64,000 bases of DNA from Lactobacillus crispatus (lineage in GTDB: Bacteria > Bacillota > Bacilli > Lactobacillales > Lactobacillaceae): assembly GCF_018987235.1 (NCBI RefSeq), contig NZ_CP072197.1, positions 1,674,001 through 1,738,000 on the forward strand, given 5' to 3'. Position 1 is the stretch's first letter. Every line of letters starts with the position of its first letter. Positions 10,128 to 19,780 of the stretch are shown here, in pieces. The translations under genes were made by a program, and so were the position numbers. The notes under the pieces were generated by a model. The model did no database searches. It saw only the letters and a list, made by a program, of their open reading frames with translations, and was not told where the DNA came from.

Positions 10128-11516
10128 ATGAACAGAAAATTTACCCATAATAAACCAAAACATGAAAAAGACGTCATCATCACTATTAAAAGTTTAGGAA
10201 TTAATGGTGAAGGAATTGGTTACTACAAGAAAAAGATTATCTTCATTCCTGGTGCCTTGCCAGACGAAGTAGTAGTTGCCAAGATTGTTAAATCATATCC
10301 ACACTACATCCAAGGCGAACTGGTTAGAATTAAAGAAAAAAGTCCAGATCGCGTAGACTTCCCTGAAGGTGTTGATCCCGAGATTGGTGGCTTAGAATTA
10401 GTACACTTGTCTTACGACAAACAACTTGAATTCAAGAAGAACAATATGCTTGAATCATTACGCAAGTACCATCCTCGTAATTACAATAAGTATAAAGTTA
10501 AAAATACTATCGCTGCTCCTGACCCATGGCATTATCGCAACAAGGCTCAATATCAAATTGAAAAAGATCATGGTCAACTTAAGCTTGGACTTTTTGCTCC
10601 AAATTCCCACCGCTTGATTGACTTACCAAAGATGCCAACTCAAAGTGAAGATACACAAAAAACGGAACGTAAAATCAAGGTTTTAATTGAAAAATTGCAT
10701 GTTCCTGTTGCCAACTATCGTCGTCATTTACCTGGCATTAAGACCGTAGTTGTCCGTCAATCAGAAGCAACTAAGGAAATCCAGGTAACCTTGATCACGA
10801 TCGGCCACAAGATTAAGAACTTAATCCCTCTTGCTAAAGAAATTATGAAACTTGATCATGTAGTTTCTGTCTATCAGAATGAAACCGAATGGCAGAATCC
10901 ACAAGTTTGGGGAAATAAAACCGAAAAGCTTTTGGGCAAGAATCAAATCACCGAAGAAATCTTAGGTAAAAAATTCGCCTTATCACCACGTGCCTTCTTC
11001 CAATTGAACCCAGTTCAAACCATCAATCTTTACTCAGAAGCATTGAAATACTTAGACCTAACCCCCGATCAAACCTTGATTGATGCCTATAGTGGTGTTG
11101 GTACCTTAGGTATTTTGGCAGCTGACCGCGTTAAGCAAGTTGTTGGAATCGAAACCATTCCAGAGGCAGTCAAAGACGCACAACATAATGTCGAGCTTAA
11201 CCACATCAAAAACGCTGATTATATTCAAGGCAGTGTTGAAAAGGTTTTGCCAGAATTACAAAATAGTGGTGTTGCAATCAATGCTTTAATCGTAGACCCA
11301 CCAAGAACGGGCTTAGCTAAAAGCTTGATCAAAACCCTCTTGCGGGTTAAACCTGAAACTTTTGTCTACATCTCATGTAATCCCTCAACCTTAGCTCAAG
11401 ACTTAGTTTTACTTAGCGAGGCATATGATGTTCGGGTCATCCAAAATGTAGACATGTTACCACAAACCCCACGCTGTGAGGCAATTGCTAAGTTAGTGCT
11501 CAGAAAAGATAGATAA
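10128..11516 (+). CDS. rlmD: 23S rRNA (uracil-5-)-methyltransferase, RlmCD/RumA type
   Basis: The 462-residue SAM-dependent enzyme has an N-terminal TRAM domain (about 15-70), a central RNA-binding region and a C-terminal Rossmann methyltransferase. DAYSGVGTLGI (SAM site), VDPPRTGL and the catalytic-Cys motif YISCNPSTLAQDL are present. It makes 5-methyluridine in 23S rRNA; Gram-positive relatives may modify two positions, hence RlmCD. It is monocistronic and followed by a strong terminator. Confidence 0.92.
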   Translation: MNRKFTHNKPKHEKDVIITIKSLGINGEGIGYYKKKIIFIPGALPDEVVVAKIVKSYPHYIQGELVRIKEKSPDRVDFPEGVDPEIGGLELVHLSYDKQLEFKKNNMLESLRKYHPRNYNKYKVKNTIAAPDPWHYRNKAQYQIEKDHGQLKLGLFAPNSHRLIDLPKMPTQSEDTQKTERKIKVLIEKLHVPVANYRRHLPGIKTVVVRQSEATKEIQVTLITIGHKIKNLIPLAKEIMKLDHVVSVYQNETEWQNPQVWGNKTEKLLGKNQITEEILGKKFALSPRAFFQLNPVQTINLYSEALKYLDLTPDQTLIDAYSGVGTLGILAADRVKQVVGIETIPEAVKDAQHNVELNHIKNADYIQGSVEKVLPELQNSGVAINALIVDPPRTGLAKSLIKTLLRVKPETFVYISCNPSTLAQDLVLLSEAYDVRVIQNVDMLPQTPRCEAIAKLVLRKDR

Positions 11517-11520
11517 ATCC

Positions 11521-11550
11521 AACAACCTAGTCTTGGGCTAGGTTGTTTTT
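11521..11550 (+). terminator. Terminator of rlmD
   Basis: A 10-bp stem, AACAACCTAG with CTAGGTTGTT, has a 7-base loop and a following T-run, 4 bp after the rlmD stop. Confidence 0.9.
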
Positions 11551-11556
11551 GTATAT

Positions 11557-11951
11557 AAAAAAGCGGCTACTGGACAATCCTGTCCCTTAGTAGCCGCAAT
11601 TTCAAGTGGATGAGGTAGCTCATCAATTGATAGTCACGATTTTTAGTTGTTTGGTATGTATTTAAACAATGGCATTATCGCAACCAATATTAACATTCAC
11701 TTGTTCGGGTCTTTACATAAAATGTAACTTTTAATAAATTGGAGTTGTTGCGAACAGCCAATGATAATTAATCAAATAATTTTTAATTAAGCTATTTATG
11801 GCTGACACCTCTACGTATAGAGAATCTTTCAAGTTTCCAATAATAATACAATTCTGGAGATAAAAACTTACTTATATTTTTTTATAGTTGTTAACTTTTA
11901 TTTCTACCTCTTCCACACTATTCATTATATCTAGTTGTGAAACCGTTTACA
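11557..11951 (-). ncRNA. Gene-free stretch with candidate minus-strand RNA
   Basis: About 400 bp hold no convincing gene. At the left end a GC-rich hairpin (arms GCGGCTACT at 11563-11571 and AGTAGCCGC at 11589-11597, with an inner GGACA/TGTCC pair) is followed on the minus strand by a T-run, forming a strong intrinsic terminator with no minus-strand gene in front of it. At the right end sits a cre-like site (11938-11951). This layout suggests a short minus-strand transcript, either a regulatory RNA or the 3' tail of the hydrolase mRNA. A type I toxin-antitoxin locus was considered, but no typical toxin peptide was found. Confidence 0.4.
11938..11951. promoter_or_regulatory. cre-like CcpA site
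   Basis: TGAAACCGTTTACA (reverse TGTAAACGGTTTCA) matches the CcpA consensus TGWAARCGYTWNCW except one central position. It lies directly after the hydrolase stop codon and upstream of the putative minus-strand RNA. Confidence 0.4.
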
Positions 11952-11955
11952 AGAA

Positions 11956-12876
11956 CTAACCCACATATTTTTGCAAAAATCTTTCTACTTGTTGTCGATA
12001 TTGCTTTGGATACATTGGATAAGACAAAGCATGCCCTGCAAGTGGCGCAAGCCAAATTTGCTTTGGAGCAGCTGTTGCCGCATAATTTTGCCAGACCATC
12101 TTAGTTGGCACAAAGTGATCCTTGCCGCCATGAATAAATAAAAATGGTCGCGTATTTTTATTTAACTGAGCAACCGCAGAAGCATCTTTTAAATAAAAGC
12201 CATTTTTCACTCTATTAATTCCACTAACCAAATCAACTATTGGAAACCGTGGAAAAGCCTTCATATGAAATAAATTTTGAGCTTGATAGTTAATTTCACC
12301 TTTCACGGTTGAATAACCACAATCTTCAATAAAAGCTTTCACTTGTGGTGGCAAAAGCATACCGCTTACCATCATTGCCGTTGCACCACCCATGCTTTGA
12401 CCCATAATTACAATTTTGGCATTTGTACCAGTTTGATCAATTACTTGATAGATCCAACGCAAAATATCATCTTTTTCAACCCAGCCATAGCCGATATACT
12501 TACCTTCGCTGCGCCCTTGGGCACGTGCGTCTGGAACGAGAACATTATAACCAAAATCATAAAACATTTTGGCAAAACCAGCCATACTATCTCCATCACT
12601 CATAAAGCCATGTAATAAAATTGCGGTTTTTTTGGCATGTTGATCAAGGTACTGGGCGAACAAAGTTATGCCGCTATCAGTTTTTAAAGTCCATTTTTTC
12701 TTAGAAAAATCTCTAAACCAAACCTTATCACGATAAAGTGGATCCTTGCCTGATAATTCTTTGGAGTCAGCTTTTTTATTAAACGGTGTCATCGCCATCT
12801 TGAAAAAGTACTCGCTTGCCGCAAACAAGCCAGCTCCAGCAATTAATGCGGAAGACAATAATAGTTTCTTTTTCAT
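11956..12876 (-). CDS. Membrane-anchored alpha/beta hydrolase
   Basis: The 306-residue protein has an N-terminal signal anchor (about 4-22) followed by an alpha/beta hydrolase domain. The oxyanion region AILLHGFMSDGDS, nucleophile motif GQSMGGA (Ser about 160), an acid in IHGGKDHFVP and a late His in LAGHALSYP complete the Ser-Asp-His triad. It resembles extracellular-facing YqkD/BAAT-type hydrolases; the substrate is unknown. It is monocistronic. Confidence 0.85.
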   Translation of the reverse strand: MKKKLLLSSALIAGAGLFAASEYFFKMAMTPFNKKADSKELSGKDPLYRDKVWFRDFSKKKWTLKTDSGITLFAQYLDQHAKKTAILLHGFMSDGDSMAGFAKMFYDFGYNVLVPDARAQGRSEGKYIGYGWVEKDDILRWIYQVIDQTGTNAKIVIMGQSMGGATAMMVSGMLLPPQVKAFIEDCGYSTVKGEINYQAQNLFHMKAFPRFPIVDLVSGINRVKNGFYLKDASAVAQLNKNTRPFLFIHGGKDHFVPTKMVWQNYAATAAPKQIWLAPLAGHALSYPMYPKQYRQQVERFLQKYVG

Positions 12877-12936
12877 CTTTTAACACTTCCAAATTCAATT
12901 ATTTCACTTTTCATTTTATAATTAAATTGCTGAAAA

Positions 12937-12964
12937 TTTACAATCCTTATGACTTAATTATACT
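12937..12964 (+). promoter_or_regulatory. Promoter just 5 nt before an ATG
   Basis: TTTACA (12937-12942), a 16-bp spacer and TATACT (12959-12964) form a good vegetative promoter. The ATG of the next gene begins at 12970, so transcription would start at or next to the start codon, giving a leaderless mRNA. Confidence 0.5.
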
Positions 12965-12969
12965 GAAAA

Positions 12970-13254
12970 ATGCGCTTAACAGACTTGCTTCAATTAATCG
13001 ATGACCTGAACCTGAATACTAAATTTTATCTAAAGCATGATGACAAACTACTTAAGTGGGGAAAACTCACTATTGCCGAAGGAAAATGTCTGCTGCTACC
13101 CGGGCAAACAGCAATGACCAAACAAAAATTGATTAAATTAGTTGGCCGCATGCGTGGTCGCGGCATCCCCTTGTTAATGGTCATTGACCAAAAAGAATAT
13201 TCCATTTTCGGCCTACAGATTCGCGAAGATACTGGACAAGCAATTTTAATGTAA
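12970..13254 (+). CDS. Conserved hypothetical protein, 94 aa
   Basis: A small soluble protein with a basic middle (KLIKLVGRMRGRGIP) and no recognised domain. No Shine-Dalgarno precedes the ATG, and a promoter -10 box lies only 5 bases upstream, so it may be translated from a leaderless message. It is divergent from the hydrolase and convergent with mvaS, sharing a bidirectional terminator. The function is unknown. Confidence 0.65.
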   Translation: MRLTDLLQLIDDLNLNTKFYLKHDDKLLKWGKLTIAEGKCLLLPGQTAMTKQKLIKLVGRMRGRGIPLLMVIDQKEYSIFGLQIREDTGQAILM

Positions 13255-13280
13255 AAAAAGAGCACAAATGTGCTCTTTTT
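13253..13280. terminator. Bidirectional terminator
   Basis: Arms AAAGAGCACA and TGTGCTCTTT around a 2-base loop, flanked by an A-run and a T-run, serve the small plus-strand gene and mvaS. Confidence 0.85.
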
Positions 13281-13281
13281 C

Positions 13282-14448
13282 TTATTCTTTTACGCGGTAT
13301 TGACGAATATGATCCTTAGTACCAGCAAAATACCAAGTACCTACTTCATCGTCGCTAGTTAATTCTAAACCATCCTCAGGATCTAACAAAGCCGTATTGA
13401 AGACGTCTTCATATTGCTTAACTGTCAGCTTCTTCCGCCGATCAAGCATTGCTTGATCAGCTGTAGGATCAATTTGTTTTTCATATCCTTCAACCAACTT
13501 GCCACTATAAAACTCAGCCATTGCACCTGAACCATATGAAAACAGGCCAATTAATGAGCCAGCGGGTAATTCACCATTCTCTAGCAAACTAAGTAAACTC
13601 ATATAAAGTGAAGCGGTGTAGATATTACCTACTCGGCTTGATAATTGTTTAGCAGCCGCAAAACTACGCTCCAACTTGATCATTGTTGCTTGATCTTGCC
13701 ACTCAATAGCAATATTGTTAGCCTTCATCCCCATCTTAGTAAATGGCAAATGGTAAGTAATCGCATCAAAGTCGCTTGTTTTCAATCCTTTTTGCTTCTT
13801 ATAATCAGTAAAGGTCTTCTTGAAGAAATCCAAGTAAACTTGAGTCGAATACTTGCCGTCAACTAAAGCGGTGCGAGAATAATTTGGTCTCCAGAAGTCG
13901 TTAATATCTTCGCTGTAAGCTGAATGACCATTATTTAGGGCTAAAATGCTTGGGTCAGCTTTGATGAGCATTGCCACGCTACCGGCTCCTTGTGTTACCT
14001 CACCAGCAGTATTAACACCATAGCGAGCAATATCACTACCGATGACAATTGCGGTTTGTTCAGGATGTACCCGAACAAAATCACGTGCCATCATTAAGGC
14101 TGCCGTTAAACCAAAGCAAGCTTCCTTTACTTCAAAAGTTCTTACTTCTGGCTTCAACTTTAAGGCTGTTTTTACAAATAAAGAAGCTGACTTTGATTGA
14201 TCAATACTGCTTTCAGTCCCAAAAATTAATAGACCAACTTTGTTCTTATCAATCTTGTCAATAAACTTTAAAGTCGCATTAATTCCCATTGAAACTGCAT
14301 CTTGCGTAATATCCGCAACACTCATCTCTCTTTGACCAATGCCAACTAAAAACTTATTTGGATCTTGCTTTCTTGCGTTCGCCAAATCGACCATATCAAC
14401 GTACTTGTCTGGCGTAAAAAGTCCAATTTGATCAATACCTACTTGCAT
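13282..14448 (-). CDS. mvaS: Hydroxymethylglutaryl-CoA synthase
   Basis: The 388-residue thiolase-fold enzyme condenses acetoacetyl-CoA with acetyl-CoA to HMG-CoA, step two of the mevalonate pathway. The nucleophile Cys lies in EVKEACFGLTAAL (about 111), and catalytic Glu/His candidates are seen near GQREMS and ITYHLPFTKMGMKA. Length and start (MQVGIDQIGLF) are canonical. The start overlaps the mvaA stop by one base (TAATG), so the two genes are translationally coupled. Confidence 0.97.
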   Translation of the reverse strand: MQVGIDQIGLFTPDKYVDMVDLANARKQDPNKFLVGIGQREMSVADITQDAVSMGINATLKFIDKIDKNKVGLLIFGTESSIDQSKSASLFVKTALKLKPEVRTFEVKEACFGLTAALMMARDFVRVHPEQTAIVIGSDIARYGVNTAGEVTQGAGSVAMLIKADPSILALNNGHSAYSEDINDFWRPNYSRTALVDGKYSTQVYLDFFKKTFTDYKKQKGLKTSDFDAITYHLPFTKMGMKANNIAIEWQDQATMIKLERSFAAAKQLSSRVGNIYTASLYMSLLSLLENGELPAGSLIGLFSYGSGAMAEFYSGKLVEGYEKQIDPTADQAMLDRRKKLTVKQYEDVFNTALLDPEDGLELTSDDEVGTWYFAGTKDHIRQYRVKE

Positions 14449-15659
14449 TATTTTTCCTTTCTTATTTTTGCTAAAAGCTCCTTAGCATGACTTTCAGAAT
14501 AATTTTTTTCACTAATCATCGCAGCTAGTAGCTGCTTGCGCTCATGTTCGTCATCGGTTAATTCAGTGACTACATTTCTAGCCTGCAATTTCATATGCCC
14601 TGCTTGAATGCCGACAGTAGAAATTGCCAGTAAAGCGGCTAAATTGTTTGCTAGAGCAACACTAACAATGATCTCGGCTAATGTTTTACTCGTGATTTTT
14701 TGCCCCAAAATAGCAAAGCTTTGCTGGACATCATGCCGAGCTTTAATTGAACCGCCAACTACTCCAATCGCCATTGGCAAAGTCAATTCGCCAACTAAAT
14801 AACTACCCTGCATCGTCCACTTTGATAAACTGCGATATTGGCCATCATGATTGGCTAAAACTGCAGTGGCTGCTTCAATTGCCCGATAATCATTGCCTGT
14901 CGCAATCAATACGGCGTCGGCACCATTCATAATTCCTTTATTATTGGTAACTGCGCGATAAGGATCATCAAGCCCTATTTTCCCCAGTAGAGCAACACGC
15001 CGTGCAACTTGCAATCCCCCAATCGTCTCAGGATCAATTTTTACCTTAACTGTGGTCAATTGACTAGGATAATTTGACAAAATGGCAAATAATTTTTCAT
15101 CAATTCCCGCATGAGCTTCTAATTTAGTAGCTAAAAATTCTAGAATTGAGTTGGTTTTATTTGCGCCCATTGCTTCGGCTGGATCTACCAGTACTTTCAA
15201 ATAAAGTAAATTTTCCTTTTGAACAGCTGTGATTTTTTTAACGCCACCGCCATGACGCACTAGGCTAGTAAATTTTTGATTAACCAACTCAACCAACTTA
15301 GGAAATTCCTTTTCTAATCCAATTAGTGAAAAGGAAGCATTCACCTTCAAAACGATTTGACCATAAATCCCTTGTCGGTCGCTGCTAGCTGTCACACCAC
15401 CATTTCTAGCAAAGATACTAGCTCCATGATTGGCGGCAGCAACTACTGAAGGTTCTTCAACAGCCATTGGCACCCAGTATTTTTGTCCATTGACTATTAA
15501 GTTTTGTACTACGCCTAAAGGCAAACGCAGCTGCCCTACAACATTTTCACTCAATTCATCTAGACGTCTCAAAACCGTATCATCGATTTGCCCTAATGCA
15601 ATACCTTCGTCCTGTAATAACTTACGTCTAGCTTCAGGCTCTAATTGATAAAATTTCAT
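14448..15659 (-). CDS. mvaA: Hydroxymethylglutaryl-CoA reductase, class II
   Basis: The 403-residue enzyme reduces HMG-CoA to mevalonate. Conserved elements include the MAVEEPSVVAAANHGA region with a catalytic Glu, DPAEAMGANKTNS, GNDYRAIEA and a C-terminal His segment (ISEKNYSESHAKELL). It overlaps the thiolase stop by 4 bp and the mvaS start by 1 bp, so all three are one operon. Class II (bacterial) by length and motif order. Confidence 0.95.
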   Translation of the reverse strand: MKFYQLEPEARRKLLQDEGIALGQIDDTVLRRLDELSENVVGQLRLPLGVVQNLIVNGQKYWVPMAVEEPSVVAAANHGASIFARNGGVTASSDRQGIYGQIVLKVNASFSLIGLEKEFPKLVELVNQKFTSLVRHGGGVKKITAVQKENLLYLKVLVDPAEAMGANKTNSILEFLATKLEAHAGIDEKLFAILSNYPSQLTTVKVKIDPETIGGLQVARRVALLGKIGLDDPYRAVTNNKGIMNGADAVLIATGNDYRAIEAATAVLANHDGQYRSLSKWTMQGSYLVGELTLPMAIGVVGGSIKARHDVQQSFAILGQKITSKTLAEIIVSVALANNLAALLAISTVGIQAGHMKLQARNVVTELTDDEHERKQLLAAMISEKNYSESHAKELLAKIRKEK

Positions 15660-16819
15660 TCTGCATTCTCGATTTCATAAGCAATCGCCTGACCGCCACC
15701 GATACACAAAGTAACCAGGGCACGTCTGCCTTTTCTCTTCTTTAATCCACTAATTGCACTAGCAACTAAGCGTGTACCCGTTGCACCTAAAGGATGACCT
15801 AACGCGATTGCGCCACCCATAATATTCAATTTATCAGTTGGAATTTGTAAGTCGCGAGCTACCGCTACGCTTTGGGCCGCAAAAGCTTCATTTAATTCGA
15901 TAATATCATAGTCATCAAAATTACGTCCCGTCTTCTTAAGCAGTTTTTTAACCGCATAATATGGAGTATAACCCATCAGTGCAGGATCAAAGCCAGCTTC
16001 CGCAAATTCACCTAACTTGGCAATTGGCGTTAAGCCTAACTCTTTCATTTTCTCCTTAGTTGCCAGAACTAACATACTTGCACCATCAGTCAAAGGAGAC
16101 GAGTTTCCGGCAGTCACTTCACCATCCGCCTTAAAAACAGGCTTTAAGTTACTCAATGCCTCAAGCGTTGTATCCGGACGAATTGGTTCATCATGATCTA
16201 AACTTTGACCATCAATCTCCACATCCAGGATCTCATTATCAAAAAATCCGGATTTAACTGCTGCAGCTGCCTTTTTATGCGACTGCAATGCAAATTCATC
16301 CATATCCTGACGACTAACATGATATTTTTCTGCTACGTTTTCGGCAGTAATTCCCATATGCTTGCCAGAAAAAGCATCCATCAAACCATCGTTAAGCATA
16401 GTACTTACTAGGTGATCTGCTGGATCATTTTTGTTTTCTTTTTTAACAAAATAAGGCGCATTAGTCATGCTCTCACTACCGCCGACAGCTACTAGATCCA
16501 AATCGCCTAGTTCCATCTGTCCTTGAGCTAGACGTAAAGCTTTCAGACTTGAGCCGCAGACTTCATTAATTGTAACGGCTGCAGAAGCTTCACTCATCCC
16601 TGAATGTAAGGCAACTTGGCGAGCCATATTCTCACCTAAGCCGGTATCCAAAACATTCCCCATAAACAGTGCTTGAACATCAGCTGGCTTAATATTGCCC
16701 GCCTTCATTGTTCCTTTCAAGGCCATTACACCCAAATCAATTGCAGAAGCATCCTTAAAAAATCCTCGGTACTTGCCAAAAGGTGTTCTTTTAGCCGCAA
16801 CAATATAAATGTCCTTCAT
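15656..16819 (-). CDS. Acetyl-CoA C-acetyltransferase (thiolase)
   Basis: The 387-residue thiolase condenses two acetyl-CoA to acetoacetyl-CoA and opens the mevalonate pathway. The nucleophilic Cys is in [11 protein letters not shown] (about 88), the second triad region is LNEAFAAQS and [14 protein letters not shown], and the final Cys is in TLCIGGGQ. An ATG lies 15 bases further upstream at 16834, but it overlaps the Shine-Dalgarno GGAGAG that is correctly placed for MKDIYIV at 16819, so the later start is preferred. It is the first gene of the thiolase-mvaA-mvaS operon. Often named thlA or atoB. Confidence 0.95.
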   Translation of the reverse strand: MKDIYIVAAKRTPFGKYRGFFKDASAIDLGVMALKGTMKAGNIKPADVQALFMGNVLDTGLGENMARQVALHSGMSEASAAVTINEVCGSSLKALRLAQGQMELGDLDLVAVGGSESMTNAPYFVKKENKNDPADHLVSTMLNDGLMDAFSGKHMGITAENVAEKYHVSRQDMDEFALQSHKKAAAAVKSGFFDNEILDVEIDGQSLDHDEPIRPDTTLEALSNLKPVFKADGEVTAGNSSPLTDGASMLVLATKEKMKELGLTPIAKLGEFAEAGFDPALMGYTPYYAVKKLLKKTGRNFDDYDIIELNEAFAAQSVAVARDLQIPTDKLNIMGGAIALGHPLGATGTRLVASAISGLKKRKGRRALVTLCIGGGQAIAYEIENAE

Positions 16820-16886
16820 ATATTTTCTCTCCATAATGTATATTTTTTAACAAATATGATAATAGCAAAAAAATATTAAGAAAAAC

Positions 16887-16914
16887 ATAAAAAGACTACG
16901 CCGCAGCGTAGTCT
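16887..16914 (-). terminator. Terminator of galU
   Basis: Arms GACTACGC and GCGTAGTC with a 4-base loop, followed on the minus strand by TTTTT, just after the galU stop. Confidence 0.85.
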
Positions 16915-16929
16915 CCCTAATAATTAAGC

Positions 16930-17832
16930 TTATTTTTTATTTTGCTTACCTTCGGCTTCAAACTTCTTGCTCAATTGCATGATATATGCCCGCAATTGTT
17001 CCTTAATTTCTGGGTGCTTCAAACCATATTCAATTGAAGTTTCAAGGTAGCCTTCTTTGTTACCAACATCATGACGTTCGCCTTTAAAGACATGAGCAAA
17101 GACACGTTGAATCTTGTTCATTGTATCAATCGCATCAGTCAATTGAATTTCACCGCCACGACCTGGTTTTTGGTTAGCCAAAATATCAAAAATTTCAGGT
17201 GTTAATAAGTAACGACCAATAATGGCATAATCACTAGGTGCTTTATCAATATCAGGCTTTTCAACGAATGACTTAACATTGATCAGTCCTGGCATGATCT
17301 CATTTTCCGGTTCGATGACACCATACTTAGAAACTTCTTCATGTGGCACAGGCATAACTGCAATTGTAGAACCATGCGTCTTGTTATAGCGATCGATCAA
17401 TTGCTTGGTCAATGGCACCTTATCTTCCATTAAGTCGTCGCCCAACATAACTACAAACGGTTCATCCCCAACAAAACTGCGAGCACGGAAGATGGCGTCT
17501 CCTAAACCTGCTGGATGCGGTTGACGAGTGTAATACAAGTTAACGCCTAAATCAGTAATTCCTTCGGTTAGGCGAAGCAATTCTTTTTTACCCTTTTCTT
17601 CCAAATCTTGTTCTAGTTCTGGATTAGAATCAAAGTGATCTTCAATTGGGCGTTCGTTCTTGCCAATTACAATTAAAATATCTTCGATTCCTGACTTTTT
17701 AGCCTCTTCAACGATAAACTGAATTGTTGGTTTATCAACGATAGGTAACATTTCCTTAGGTAAAGCCTTAGTTGCAGGTAAAAATCTAGTACCCAAACCA
17801 GCTGATGGGATAACGGCTTTTCTTACTTTCAT
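16930..17832 (-). CDS. galU: UTP-glucose-1-phosphate uridylyltransferase
   Basis: The 300-residue nucleotidyltransferase makes UDP-glucose for wall, glycolipid and exopolysaccharide synthesis. The nucleotide-binding start [28 protein letters not shown] and SFVEKPDI are characteristic. Length matches GalU. It is a single gene with its own terminator, followed upstream by the YihY gene in the same direction. Confidence 0.97.
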   Translation of the reverse strand: MKVRKAVIPSAGLGTRFLPATKALPKEMLPIVDKPTIQFIVEEAKKSGIEDILIVIGKNERPIEDHFDSNPELEQDLEEKGKKELLRLTEGITDLGVNLYYTRQPHPAGLGDAIFRARSFVGDEPFVVMLGDDLMEDKVPLTKQLIDRYNKTHGSTIAVMPVPHEEVSKYGVIEPENEIMPGLINVKSFVEKPDIDKAPSDYAIIGRYLLTPEIFDILANQKPGRGGEIQLTDAIDTMNKIQRVFAHVFKGERHDVGNKEGYLETSIEYGLKHPEIKEQLRAYIMQLSKKFEAEGKQNKK

Positions 17833-17892
17833 AAAAGCACACTTTCTATTTCAATTTTATAAGTTCATCATAACAAAATATGCATTTTCCAG

Positions 17893-18816
17893 CTACTTAG
17901 TTTTTCGTCTTTTCTTTTGAATATAACTGGCAATACGACCAGCAGAATATTCAACTTGTCCAACACGGTTTCGCACAATAGCAGCGTTAACACCAACGCC
18001 AAATAAAAATAATACTGCTGCAATATTCAACCAGAGCATAAAGATGATAAACGTACCAACAATGCCATAATTCTCCCAAGTAATCGGGAAATGGTGTAAA
18101 TAGAAACTAAAAAGAAATGATAGGGCTAACCAGCCTACAACAGTTACAAAAACTCCTGGCCAAATTACTCTCTTTTTGAGTTTTATATTAGGCAAAACAT
18201 AGTTCAAATACCATAATGCTAGCATTATAACCAATATTAATACTGGATAGCGATAACTAAAGATCTTGCTAATTTCATTAAGTGGTAGCTGAAAAATCGG
18301 TCCTAAAAAGTTGAGTACTTGTTGCCCAAAAACCAAGGCCAATGTAGCAATTGTAAATACTAGAATCATCAATCCTGTAAAAACAAAAGTAATAGTTCTA
18401 GTCCAAAGAAAATTAAGCATTGATAATTTTAATTCAACTTGATGAACCCCATAAAGTCTATTTTCTCCAAGACGAATTGCATTAACCATATTTGATAATG
18501 ACCAAACTGCAAACACAATACCAAAAGAAATATAGCCTGTTGATGTAGTTTTCAATAAAGAATTTATAATTGGCATAATGAATTTAGACACTTGGTCTGG
18601 AAAAACCAAGTTCAAATATTCAGCAATAGGCGCAGTATCAATGTGAAACAACGGTAACACGTTACCAATGATAATAATAATCGGAAAAATAGAAAACAAA
18701 ATGTAGTAGGCAATAATAATTGAACTAGCAAATATCTCTCCTTGAGATAAGGTGGTTCGTAATGTAGAAATAAATTGCCCAATTTTTAAACCAAAATGGT
18801 TTTTACCATTTTTCAT
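17893..18816 (-). CDS. YihY/BrkB-family membrane protein
   Basis: The 307-residue integral membrane protein has six predicted helices (about 30-55, 95-115, 135-165, 185-208, 218-240 and 250-275) and the family motifs ILFSIFPIIIIIGNVLP and FAVWSLSNMVNAIR. BrkB-like proteins were once called RNase BN, an attribution now abandoned; the true function is unclear. It starts 8 bp after the map stop and is probably cotranscribed with it. Confidence 0.9.
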   Translation of the reverse strand: MKNGKNHFGLKIGQFISTLRTTLSQGEIFASSIIIAYYILFSIFPIIIIIGNVLPLFHIDTAPIAEYLNLVFPDQVSKFIMPIINSLLKTTSTGYISFGIVFAVWSLSNMVNAIRLGENRLYGVHQVELKLSMLNFLWTRTITFVFTGLMILVFTIATLALVFGQQVLNFLGPIFQLPLNEISKIFSYRYPVLILVIMLALWYLNYVLPNIKLKKRVIWPGVFVTVVGWLALSFLFSFYLHHFPITWENYGIVGTFIIFMLWLNIAAVLFLFGVGVNAAIVRNRVGQVEYSAGRIASYIQKKRRKTK

Positions 18817-18824
18817 CCATTATC

Positions 18825-19652
18825 CTAATCATCCATCTCATCAAAGTGAGGGATGTACTTTTCTAAGCCATCGTAAGGATGCTGCAGAGTCAAGATCTTA
18901 GGACCATCTTTTGTAATTGCAAAGGTGTGTTCAAATTGAGCAGCATTAGAACCATCTGGAGTTGCGTAGTAAACCCAATCATCGTTAGGATCGTCAACAG
19001 TACGTTGGTCGATGTGCCAGTCGCCACCAGCTTCTACCATAGGTTCACAAGTAATAGTCATGCCTTCACGCAAGCGAAGACCATGACCTGCCTTGCCCCA
19101 GTGAGGAACTTCTGGATCTTCATGAATTGATGGTTGAATACCGTGGCCAATTAATTCACGTACATCACCGTAATGATTTTCATCTTCAACATAATGTTGG
19201 ATAGCAGCACCGATATCACCAATTCTGTTACCTAAAACAGCTTGGTCAATTCCGAGATACATTGCTTTTTTGGTTACTTCAATTAATTTCTTATCAGCTT
19301 CGGAAATTTCGCCAACTGGATAAGTAGTACATGAATCTGATTCATAACCGTTCAAGTTGCAAGTTACATCAACCTTAACAATATCGCCTTCCTTTAAGAT
19401 GCGATCTTTTCTTGGAGTTTGGTGGGCAATTTCATCGTTAACCGAAATACAAGTACCATACTTATAACCTTCAAAACCTTGTTCTGAAAGGCGGCCGCCA
19501 CGACTTGATACGAAGTCTTGACAAAACTCTTCAATTTCCCAGGTAGAAATGCCTGGCTTAATCACATCACGTAAGCCTTCAAACATAGTTGCAAGAAGAT
19601 GTCCTGAAGCTTGCATGCCTTTAAGTTCACGAATTGATTTAATTGTAATCAA
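18825..19652 (-). CDS. map: Methionine aminopeptidase, type I
   Basis: The 275-residue metalloprotease removes N-terminal Met. Metal ligands are seen in KVDVTCNLNGYESDSC (two Asp), GHGIQPSIHEDP (His), TCEPMVEAGG (Glu) and QFEHTFAIT (Glu). The C-terminal tail is slightly longer than in E. coli MAP, as usual in lactobacilli. Its upstream region holds the IS30 element at 19781-20944, so its promoter must lie in the remaining 128 bp. Confidence 0.96.
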   Translation of the reverse strand: MITIKSIRELKGMQASGHLLATMFEGLRDVIKPGISTWEIEEFCQDFVSSRGGRLSEQGFEGYKYGTCISVNDEIAHQTPRKDRILKEGDIVKVDVTCNLNGYESDSCTTYPVGEISEADKKLIEVTKKAMYLGIDQAVLGNRIGDIGAAIQHYVEDENHYGDVRELIGHGIQPSIHEDPEVPHWGKAGHGLRLREGMTITCEPMVEAGGDWHIDQRTVDDPNDDWVYYATPDGSNAAQFEHTFAITKDGPKILTLQHPYDGLEKYIPHFDEMDD

Positions 19653-19780
19653 AATAATTTCTCCTTTATAAATTTTTATTTAGTTTCAGATATTTCTATT
19701 ATACCGTTTTCCAAAATACTTTTAAAAGGTCGGGTTTTTGTAGAATCAAAACAAAACTCTAGAAATACCTGAAATATTTT

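Noticed and set aside
11557..11951. Type I toxin-antitoxin locus of the Fst kind
   Set aside because: Short ORFs on both strands (for example MALSQPILTFTCSGLYIKC on plus) lack the charged-tail membrane peptide pattern, and no paired antisense terminator arrangement is clear.
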